A stretch of 10,453 nt of DNA, taken from DATFPQ01 sp035264765 (GTDB lineage: Bacteria > Actinomycetota > Actinomycetes > Actinomycetales > Angustibacteraceae). The notes below the pieces were generated by a model. That model made no database searches. It saw only the letters and a list, made by a program, of their open reading frames with translations, and was not told the DNA's origin. Positions 1-4,780 of the stretch are shown piece after piece; the first letter of the stretch is position 1, and the number at the start of each line of letters is the position of its first letter. The position numbers and the translations under genes are program-made. The DNA lies in NCBI GenBank assembly GCA_035264765.1, contig DATFPQ010000186.1, positions 1 to 10,453 of the forward strand, in the 5' to 3' direction.

Positions 1-750
1 GGCCACCTGGAATGGACCCGGAGCGGGCCGCACGGAGGCACCGGCTGACGCGGCGTCGTCTCGGTCCCCATTCGAGAGCTCCGCACCGAACTGCGAGCCA
101 TCAGCCGTCCCTGGCCGCGACGGAGACGGCGACGGCGACAGCGCCGACAGCGGCGACAGCGGCGACAGCGGCGCAGTCTCTACTGGTGGCGTGGGGACCG
201 GCGCGACAGTGGGGCGGGCTGCGAAGGTCTCGGCAGCCGCATGTCCACCCCCCGCCGAGTCACGCGAAGACCCAGCATCCGTCAAGGGTGCGGAGGCTGC
301 GGCTGCCGCAGACGATGCGGGACTCGATGGATCGGCGGGCCGTGCCGCGTCGGACGCCGCGTCCCCCCCAGAGACGGGTGAGCGTTGCGAAGACTCCATC
401 GTGCCGCCATCCGGACTGCCCCCCTCATCCCCTGCGGGAGCAGTAGCCTCGCACGGCTCCCGCGCGGCGTCGTTCCCCGGCGACGTCAGGCGGTCGGAGG
501 GCTCGCCCTCAGGAGAGCCAGCGTCTTGTGCCGACACCGAGCCGCTCTCCGGAGCTGTTTCACGCGAAACCTCGGGGTCGGTCGGCCGCATCACGTGACG
601 TGACGGCCAGCCCAGGGGCGACGTACGCCCGGCGACCTCCGAACCCCGGCGGGGAGCCACCGGCCATCCGAGCCCGGTGCTGCGGAGTGCTCCGAGTGGT
701 GCTCGTCGCCCCGCGTCTCGTACCGGGGAAGCCACGTCCTGGGCCGTCAC
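1..750 (-). CDS. parA: Probable ParA chromosome-partitioning ATPase, N-terminal part only (runs off the left edge)
   Basis: On the minus strand one frame stays open from the rsmG stop to the window edge. The first good start is GTG at 750-748, 7 nt after an AGGAG ribosome binding site. The 250 visible residues are rich in Ala, Pro, Ser, Gly and Asp, with no Walker A motif, so the ATPase domain must lie outside the window. Identification rests on two points. The slot directly after rsmG is where actinobacterial parA lies. Residues 61-65 read VSRET, encoded by a parS-like site, and mycobacterial ParA has the same VSRET word shortly before its ATPase domain. What is odd is that at least 185 low-complexity residues follow VSRET, where mycobacterial ParA has only a few tens. 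Third-position GC looks lower than in neighbouring genes, fitting a disordered, weakly constrained segment. Later starts (GTG 594, ATG 591) lack a ribosome binding site. The ATPase function is inferred, not seen. Confidence 0.68.
   Translation of the reverse strand, partial: MTAQDVASPVRDAGRRAPLGALRSTGLGWPVAPRRGSEVAGRTSPLGWPSRHVMRPTDPEVSRETAPESGSVSAQDAGSPEGEPSDRLTSPGNDAAREPCEATAPAGDEGGSPDGGTMESSQRSPVSGGDAASDAARPADPSSPASSAAAAASAPLTDAGSSRDSAGGGHAAAETFAARPTVAPVPTPPVETAPLSPLSPLSALSPSPSPSRPGTADGSQFGAELSNGDRDDAASAGASVRPAPGPFQVA
136..171. repeat. Four tandem 9-bp units inside the probable parA
   Basis: Four consecutive 9-bp units read cgacagcgc, then cgacagcgg three times, with a related partial unit just before. 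The period is a multiple of three, and on the minus strand the units encode a Leu-Ser-Pro/Ala pattern (PLSPLSPLSALS). Such arrays change length easily by slippage, and a change here would lengthen or shorten a disordered linker without shifting the frame. Confidence 0.85.
556..571. promoter_or_regulatory. parS-like ParB binding site inside the parA N-terminal region
   Basis: The sequence TGTTTCACGCGAAACC has a 14-bp core (557-570) that differs from the canonical parS core GTTTCACGTGAAAC at one base, C instead of T at 565. ParB binds parS next to the origin and loads the partition complex. On the minus strand the site encodes the VSRET residues of the probable ParA, a known coincidence of parS and coding sequence in this gene family. 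Confidence 0.72.
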
Positions 751-757
751 GCGGGTG

Positions 758-762
758 CTCCT
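758..762 (-). promoter_or_regulatory. Ribosome binding site of the probable parA
   Basis: The minus strand reads GAGAGGAG over 765-758, with the AGGAG core 7 nt before the GTG at 750. This is one of the best ribosome binding sites in the window, and it decides the start in favour of 750 over the in-frame GTG and ATG near 591. It lies in the 57-nt gap after the rsmG stop. Confidence 0.65.
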
Positions 763-807
763 CTCGGACCCTCGCCGGGGTCGCCTACTGCCGTCAGCGC
801 TACCGGG

Positions 808-1560
808 TCATCCTGCCGGAGGCCGCCGGGCGGGGCGAGGACGTCGGCGCCGACGCGCGGGGGACGCGGCCGAACTCCCCGACGTGGACCGGAGTGGCCG
901 GCTGCCCGCCGTCACTCGGACCACCGTCACAGGCGGATCCACCAGCCCCTGACCCACGCTAACCACCTCGGTGGCCACCCCGCCGGCTGCCTCCACAGCC
1001 GCGGCCGTCCGGGCGACTTCCTCCTCGGCGCTACGGCCCTTGAGCGCCAGCAGCTGACCACCCGGCCGCAGGAGGGGCAGAGCCCAGCCGGCCAGTCGGT
1101 CCAGCGAGGCCACCGCCCGCGCGGTCACGTAGTCTCCGCGCTCGCCACCGTGCAGCTCCTCGGCGCGCGCCCTTCGCACCGTGACGTTGCCGAGCTCGAG
1201 GTCGGCCACGATCTGCTCCAGCCAGGTGGCGCGGCGCAGGAGGGGCTCAACGAGCAGCACCCGCAGGTCTGGACGGCGCAGCGCGATCGTCAGGCCGGGC
1301 AGCCCGGCGCCAGACCCGATGTCGATGACCCGTGCGTCCGGGGACAGCAGGTCGGATACGACCGCGCAGTTGAGGACGTGCCGGTCCCACAGGCGGGGTA
1401 CCTCCCGGGGCCCGACCAGGCCCCAGGAGATGCCGGTGCTGGACAGGTGCTCCACGAACCGCTCCGCCGTCGGCAGGGCGGACCCGAAGACGTCCGCTGC
1501 GGCGGGGGGTGCCGGAGGCGGTGGGGGTGTCCTTGCTGGCCGCCCGCCGTCGTGTTCCAC
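808..1560 (-). CDS. rsmG: 16S rRNA (guanine-N7) methyltransferase RsmG (GidB)
   Basis: RsmG transfers a methyl group from S-adenosylmethionine to N7 of the conserved guanine in the 530 loop of 16S rRNA (G527 in E. coli). Loss of this methylation gives low-level streptomycin resistance in several bacteria. The 250-residue product shows the family sequence in order: GPREVPRLWDRHVLN (about 51-65), the SAM-binding loop VIDIGSGAGLPG (78-89), the acidic residue E105 in LLVEP, VTARAVASL (145-153) and LLALKGRSAEEE (171-181). I chose GTG 1560, 13 nt after the jag stop, because the family often starts around the parS-encoded FHVEH word. No clear ribosome binding site precedes it, so the exact start is less sure than the identity. 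Residues 12-19 are Pro-rich and the last 20 or so residues are very Arg/Pro-rich, neither being part of the catalytic fold. The gene lies in the minus-strand operon between jag and parA. Confidence 0.95.
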   Translation of the reverse strand: MEHDGGRPARTPPPPPAPPAAADVFGSALPTAERFVEHLSSTGISWGLVGPREVPRLWDRHVLNCAVVSDLLSPDARVIDIGSGAGLPGLTIALRRPDLRVLLVEPLLRRATWLEQIVADLELGNVTVRRARAEELHGGERGDYVTARAVASLDRLAGWALPLLRPGGQLLALKGRSAEEEVARTAAAVEAAGGVATEVVSVGQGLVDPPVTVVRVTAGSRPLRSTSGSSAASPARRRRRPRPARRPPAG

Positions 1561-1568
1561 GTGGAACG
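1553..1568. promoter_or_regulatory. parS-like palindrome overlapping the rsmG start
   Basis: The site is TGTTCCACGTGGAACG, whose 14-bp core (1554-1567) is a perfect palindrome. It differs from the canonical parS core by one symmetrical change in each arm (TTC-CAC in place of TTT-CAC). The GTG start codon proposed for rsmG is the centre of the palindrome. A parS site at the first codons of rsmG is common in bacteria, where it encodes FHVEH. ParB bound here would sit on the jag-rsmG junction. Confidence 0.7.
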
Positions 1569-1573
1569 AGTGC

Positions 1574-2164
1574 TCAGGCGGGCAGCACGACGACGTGGCG
1601 GTTCGGCTCGACGCCCTCGGACTCGGTGCCGAAGCCCAGCGCCGCGACGGCGTCGTGGACCACCTTGCGCTCGAAGGGCGACATCGGTTCGAGGGCAAGC
1701 CGCTGGCCGCTCTCGCGCACCTGAGCCACCGCGTCGCGGGCCCGGGCCACCAGCGCCTGCCGGCGGGCGGAGCGGTGGCCCGCGACGTCCAGCATCAGCC
1801 GGCTCCGCTCCCCGGTCTGCGCGAGGACCGCCAGCCGTGCCAGCTCCTGAAGCGCCTCCAGCACCTCACCGTCTCGGCCCACCAGACGCCGTGGCACCCG
1901 ACCGTCCTCGGAGTCGACGATGGACACCGCCGCACGGTCTCCGTCCACATCGACGTCGAGGTCCCCGTCCAGGTCCGCCACGTCCAGCAGTGTCTCCAGG
2001 TAGTCGGCGGCGATCTCACCCTCGCGCTCCAGCCGCTCCGCGGCCGGGCGCCGGGTCCGCGAGCTACTGGAGGATTCCGCCGGCTGCGCCGAGTCCTCTG
2101 ACTGCGACGAGGCCGTCGCCTCGACGTCGGCCTCGGGCGAGCTGGGTTCCGTCGTGTCGGTCAT
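1574..2164 (-). CDS. jag: Jag/KhpB-type KH and R3H domain RNA-binding protein
   Basis: The 196-residue protein has an acidic, Ser-rich and probably disordered N-terminus (1-40). A KH-like domain follows, with its GxxG loop in RRLVGRDGEVLEALQEL (G96-G99). A C-terminal R3H domain comes next, with the defining Arg-x3-His pair as R166 and H170 in MSPFERKVVHDAVA. Proteins of this family bind single-stranded RNA and are encoded next to yidC in most Gram-positive bacteria. In Streptococcus the homologue KhpB/EloR pairs with KhpA and affects cell elongation, but the target in this organism is unknown. The Jag-N domain seen in Firmicutes is missing, as is usual in Actinobacteria. ATG 2164 has an AGGAG ribosome binding site (minus strand, 2176-2172) 7 nt away. 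The gene is 114 nt after yidC and 13 nt before rsmG. Confidence 0.93.
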   Translation of the reverse strand: MTDTTEPSSPEADVEATASSQSEDSAQPAESSSSSRTRRPAAERLEREGEIAADYLETLLDVADLDGDLDVDVDGDRAAVSIVDSEDGRVPRRLVGRDGEVLEALQELARLAVLAQTGERSRLMLDVAGHRSARRQALVARARDAVAQVRESGQRLALEPMSPFERKVVHDAVAALGFGTESEGVEPNRHVVVLPA

Positions 2165-2245
2165 CTACGTGCTCCTCGGGGACGTCCGGCGGGTAACCGG
2201 GTGGGCTCTCGTGGCCCGGAACGGGAAATGCGAGGTCTGGCGCGA

Positions 2246-2281
2246 TGCCGGCCGTCCTGCCGGCCGTTCTGCCGGCGGTCA
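2246..2281. repeat. Three tandem 12-bp units at the yidC end
   Basis: Three 12-bp units (tgccggccgtcc, tgccggccgttc, tgccggcggtca) run in tandem; the last contains the yidC stop codon (minus strand, 2281-2279). Each has the self-complementary core GCCGGC, so the transcript could form alternative short hairpins just after the yidC reading frame. This could weaken transcription or protect the mRNA end before jag, but there is no U-tract, so I do not call it a terminator. Confidence 0.75.
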
Positions 2282-3331
2282 GCGGCCGGGCGGGGTGGAT
2301 GACCCCGGGTTGGCCGGCTTGCCGGACGGCTTGGACGCGGGCTTGCCCCCCGGCTTCGGCGTGGCTCCACCGGCCGGCCGGGTCGTGCGCTTGCTGCGGT
2401 TCTGCCGCCGCGGCTGCTGTCGCTGCCCGGAGACAGGCGTGGTCGGCTGCTCGGGTTCCGGTGCGCTGGTCACCTCGCCGGCGACGACGTCCTCGGACGC
2501 CGGGATCTTGCCCTTGCGCCGCCTGCGCTCCATCAGCGCCTGCTCGGCCGGCGACCCAGGGGCAGGCATCCGCCGGATCACGTAGAACTGCTGGCCCATC
2601 GACCAGACGTTGGTGGTCAACCAGTACAGGAGCACACCGATCGGGAAGTTCACTCCGGACACCGCGAAGACCAGCGGAAGGATGTAGAGGAGGAGCTTCT
2701 GCTGCTTGGCGAACGGGTTGTCCAGCGCGCTGGCCGGCATGTTCTTCATCATCAGCTGGCGCTGGGTGGTGAACGTCGACGCCGACATCAGGATGATCAG
2801 GACAACCGTGATGATCTTGACGTTGATGTTGCTACCGGACGACATGAACGTCGACGACAGCGTGGCGCCGAAGATGCTCGAGTTGTCCGCCTCGGCCGCG
2901 AGCTGGGAGGTCAGCGGACCGATCGGCTTGGAGTTGCGGACGTACTCGTTGAGGACCCGGAACAGCGCGAAGAACACGGGGGCCTGCAGCAGGATCGGCA
3001 GGCAGGACGCCAGCGGGTTCGTCCCCGACTCCTTGTACAGCGCCATGGTCTCCTGCGTCATGGCCTGGCGGGACTCGGGATCGGTCTTGCCCTTGTACTT
3101 CTTCTGGATCTTCTGCATCTCGGGCTGGATCAGCTGCAGCCCGCGCGAGGCCTTGATCTGCTTGACGAAGAGCGGGATCAGGATGATCCGGATGACGACG
3201 ACCAGCCCCACGATGGACAGCGCCCAGGTCCACCCGGACGCGCTGGGCAGCCCGACGGCGGTGAGCAGGCCGTGGAAGTTGACCATGATCCAGGCCACGG
3301 CGTACTCGAGGGGGTACAGGAGCTGACCCAT
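2279..3331 (-). CDS. yidC: YidC/Oxa1 family membrane protein insertase
   Basis: YidC inserts proteins into the cytoplasmic membrane, alone or with SecYEG. The 350-residue protein has hydrophobic segments at about 10-28, 36-56, 107-127, 170-187 and 213-243. The conserved arginine of the hydrophilic groove is R48 in VVVIRIILIPLFVKQI. A basic cytoplasmic loop follows it (GLQLIQPEMQKIQKKYKGK, 64-82), and family words such as TNPLASCLPILLQAPVFFALFRVL and NFPIGVLLYWLTTNVWSMGQQ are present. There is no large periplasmic domain, so this is the Gram-positive type. The tail from about 254 to 350 is basic and ends in a Gly/Lys/Pro-rich repeat (GGKPASKPSGKPANPG). Such tails can contact ribosomes. ATG 3331 is preceded by GAGG about 9 nt away. 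The gene is 21 nt downstream of yidD, the usual partner order. Confidence 0.97.
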   Translation of the reverse strand: MGQLLYPLEYAVAWIMVNFHGLLTAVGLPSASGWTWALSIVGLVVVIRIILIPLFVKQIKASRGLQLIQPEMQKIQKKYKGKTDPESRQAMTQETMALYKESGTNPLASCLPILLQAPVFFALFRVLNEYVRNSKPIGPLTSQLAAEADNSSIFGATLSSTFMSSGSNINVKIITVVLIILMSASTFTTQRQLMMKNMPASALDNPFAKQQKLLLYILPLVFAVSGVNFPIGVLLYWLTTNVWSMGQQFYVIRRMPAPGSPAEQALMERRRRKGKIPASEDVVAGEVTSAPEPEQPTTPVSGQRQQPRRQNRSKRTTRPAGGATPKPGGKPASKPSGKPANPGSSTPPGR

Positions 3332-3352
3332 GCGGAGGGACCTCGCGGAGGT

Positions 3353-3751
3353 TCAGGCGACGGTCCGGCCGGGCAGGGCCGGGTCGTCAGCGGGGTGGTG
3401 ACCCGCGGCGGGCGCCACGGGCGGGAGAACGGAGGAGGGCGGCTGGGACGCCGGGTCGCCGGCACGGCGCGCCGCCGCAGGAGGAACGTGATCCACGCCA
3501 CCGGGGTTCCAGGGGTGGCAGCGGGCCAGGCGGCACACGGCCAGCCAGGTGCCGCGGACGGCTCCATGCCGGTGCAACGCCGTGAGGGCGTACGCCGAGC
3601 AGGACGGGTAGAAGCGGCAGCGCGGACCCAGCAGGGGTGAGACGAAGAGCTGGTAGCCACGCACCAGCAGGGTGAGCACCAGGACGGGGACTCGCAGCAG
3701 GAACCGACCCAGCCGCACCAGCAGCGGCCACGCCGCCCCGAGCCGGCTCAT
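3353..3751 (-). CDS. yidD: YidD membrane protein insertion efficiency factor
   Basis: YidD is a small membrane-associated protein that helps YidC-dependent insertion. The core signature is complete: RGYQLFVSPLLGPRCRFYPSCSAYA (31-55), the helix ALTALHRHGAVRGTWLAVCRL, and RCHPWNPGGVDHVP (77-90). The conserved cysteines are C45, C51 and C78. A hydrophobic, amphipathic stretch at 10-40 fits membrane association. The 132-residue length is longer than the usual 70-100 because of a Pro/Ala-rich tail (91-132) with no recognisable fold. The ATG overlaps the rnpA stop in an ATGA arrangement, so translation is probably coupled to rnpA. Confidence 0.95.
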   Translation of the reverse strand: MSRLGAAWPLLVRLGRFLLRVPVLVLTLLVRGYQLFVSPLLGPRCRFYPSCSAYALTALHRHGAVRGTWLAVCRLARCHPWNPGGVDHVPPAAARRAGDPASQPPSSVLPPVAPAAGHHPADDPALPGRTVA

Positions 3752-4176
3752 GCGGGCACCGCCCGGCGCACCGGCTGGCGTAGCAGCCGCTCCAGCGCCC
3801 GGTCGAGCTCACGCCCGAGCTCTTCCGACGACGCCGCAGCCGCCCCCGGGTTGGCCCGGACGACGACCTGGGCCCCGGCCGGCAGCAGCCCGAGGCGCTC
3901 GCGGGCCAGCGCCCGCAGCCGCCGCTTGACCTGGTTGCGTACCACGGCCGAGCCCACGGCCCGGGACACGACGAGACCGACGCGCGCTGGAGCGGGCGTC
4001 GGTCTGTGCGGTGTCGATGTCGGCACGGGGTCCGTCCCGGTCGGGCTTGGGGCCGCCGGCACGGGGTCCGGCAGCAGGAGGTGCACCACCAGGGTGCGGC
4101 TACCGGCCCGTCGCCCGCGTCGGACGGTGAGCGCGAAGTCCTCGCGTCGCCGCATCCGGGCGGGGGCAGGCAGCAC
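3748..4176 (-). CDS. rnpA: RNase P protein component
   Basis: RnpA binds the catalytic RNA subunit of RNase P, which removes the 5' leader from precursor tRNAs. The N-terminal MRRREDFALTVRRGRRAG and the RNR motif VVRNQVKRRLRALARERL (78-95; R80, N81, K84, R85, R86, R88) are diagnostic, and VVVRANPGAA fits the fourth strand. The GTG start at 4176 lies 9 nt after the rpmH stop, with GAGGG overlapping that stop as the likely ribosome binding site; ATG 4155 is a shorter alternative. The 142-residue length exceeds the usual 115-125 because about 29 Pro/Thr-rich residues (36-64) are inserted between the first two strands of the core, ahead of the RNR helix. The RNA-binding residues are intact, so I expect a working protein. 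Its stop overlaps the yidD start. Confidence 0.96.
   Translation of the reverse strand: MLPAPARMRRREDFALTVRRGRRAGSRTLVVHLLLPDPVPAAPSPTGTDPVPTSTPHRPTPAPARVGLVVSRAVGSAVVRNQVKRRLRALARERLGLLPAGAQVVVRANPGAAAASSEELGRELDRALERLLRQPVRRAVPA
4021..4070. repeat. 14-bp direct repeat, 36 bp apart, within the rnpA insertion
   Basis: The 14-mer cggcacggggtccg occurs at 4021-4034 and again at 4057-4070, offset by exactly 36 bp (12 codons). On the minus strand both copies encode a DPVP word in RnpA (residues 37-40 and 49-52). The pattern looks like the remnant of an in-frame 36-bp duplication that created or lengthened the Pro-rich insertion. Confidence 0.8.
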
Positions 4177-4185
4177 CCGTGGCCC

Positions 4186-4323
4186 TCAGGCGGACAGCGA
4201 CTCGCGGCCCTTGCGCCGCCGGGCGGCCAGGATGGCGCGACCCGCACGCGTGCGCATACGCAGGCGGAAGCCGTGCGTCTTGGCGCGCCGACGGTTGTTC
4301 GGCTGGAAGGTACGCTTGCTCAC
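4186..4323 (-). CDS. rpmH: 50S ribosomal protein L34
   Basis: This is a 45-residue, very basic protein of the large ribosomal subunit. The sequence starts SKRTFQPNNRRRAKTHGF after the first residue and continues LRMRTRAGRAILAARRRKGRESLSA, which is the full L34 family pattern from end to end. The GTG start at 4323 has AGGAG on the minus strand (4334-4330) 6 nt away. The longer open frame reaching 4446 is not used, because nothing upstream of the GTG resembles L34. It is the first gene of the minus-strand operon and probably sets expression of rnpA just behind it. Confidence 0.98.
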   Translation of the reverse strand: MSKRTFQPNNRRRAKTHGFRLRMRTRAGRAILAARRRKGRESLSA

Positions 4324-4466
4324 TTCGGTCTCCTGGGTTCCTCGGCGTCCCTCGGGAAGGGGTGCGACCGGCATCGATCGCCCGCACTCGGCACCGGAAC
4401 CTGTACGACGGCGGTCCGGTGGCCGCGAGGGCAGGCGACAGCGCACGTCGCAGGAGGGACCTGCCT

Positions 4467-4496
4467 ACGGTACGGCCGGTCCCGACGGAGGGTCAA
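4467..4496 (-). promoter_or_regulatory. Probable sigma-70-type promoter for rpmH and the left-arm operon
   Basis: On the minus strand TTGACC (4496-4491) is followed after 18 nt by TACCGT (4472-4467), which fits the TAnnnT pattern of actinobacterial -10 elements. This would start transcription around 4460 and leave a leader of about 135 nt before rpmH. It is the best promoter-like match in the intergenic region. It rests on pattern only. Confidence 0.5.
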
Positions 4497-4656
4497 ACCG
4501 CCGGACGGCCGAGCACAGCGGGCGGCCGTGAGCACCGAATCACTCATCGTCGCGGTTCGTCGTCCGAACGAGCGCACGACACGCCGCCGGACCTGTTCCC
4601 GGCGTCGCGGGTCGTGTAGCGTCGCCGCTCGCGCCTCCGGCCACGCTCGTCCCGGG

Positions 4657-4689
4657 TTGTTCACAGCCTGTGGATGAAGGTGTGGATCG
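4657..4689. promoter_or_regulatory. DnaA-box triad upstream of dnaA
   Basis: Three 9-bp DnaA-box-like sites are evenly spaced 12 bp apart. TTGTTCACA (4657-4665, forward) is one change from TTGTCCACA. TGTGGATGA (4669-4677) reads TCATCCACA on the minus strand, one change from TTATCCACA. TGTGGATCG (4681-4689) reads CGATCCACA, two changes. Exactly 3 nt separate neighbouring boxes. Placed about 100 nt before dnaA, the cluster is well positioned for DnaA to repress its own gene, and may also be part of the origin. Confidence 0.72.
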
Positions 4690-4695
4690 GACGCG

Positions 4696-4701
4696 TACCG
4701 T
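4696..4701 (+). promoter_or_regulatory. Possible -10 element of dnaA
   Basis: TACCGT here is the same hexamer as the proposed rpmH -10 element on the other strand. There is no convincing -35 element; the expected position falls inside the DnaA-box triad, so bound DnaA would block polymerase. That makes autoregulation plausible, but the assignment is weak. Confidence 0.3.
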
Positions 4702-4780
4702 GTGCGTGGTGCCGAGCGGGTCTCGGCTCACCGCCGGTGTCTGAGCTCGGCCCGGGGGGTAGGACGAACCCGAGAGAACG

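Larger units (their letters stand above)
4324..4780. other. Divergent rpmH-dnaA intergenic region
   Basis: The 457-nt stretch separates the two diverging arms. I see the rpmH ribosome binding site and promoter on the left, a cluster of three DnaA boxes at 4657-4689, and the dnaA leader on the right. Several frames stay open across it, but none gives a recognisable protein or has a credible start, so I treat it as non-coding. Confidence 0.8.

Noticed and set aside
591..600. Second parS candidate around TCACGTGACG
   Set aside because: It shares only the CACGTG centre with parS; the flanking bases do not match.
12..962. Overlapping plus-strand open frames opposite the probable parA and the rsmG end
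   Set aside because: They lack ribosome binding sites and family words, and they read the low-complexity repeats in other frames. The minus-strand frame has the ribosome binding site, the VSRET word and the expected gene order.
1561..1698. Upstream extension of the rsmG frame to 1698
   Set aside because: The extension overlaps the conserved R3H end of jag and has no RsmG-like residues.
4324..4446. Upstream extension of the rpmH frame to an ATG at 4446
   Set aside because: L34 is complete from the GTG at 4323, which has an excellent ribosome binding site. The extra residues match no part of L34.
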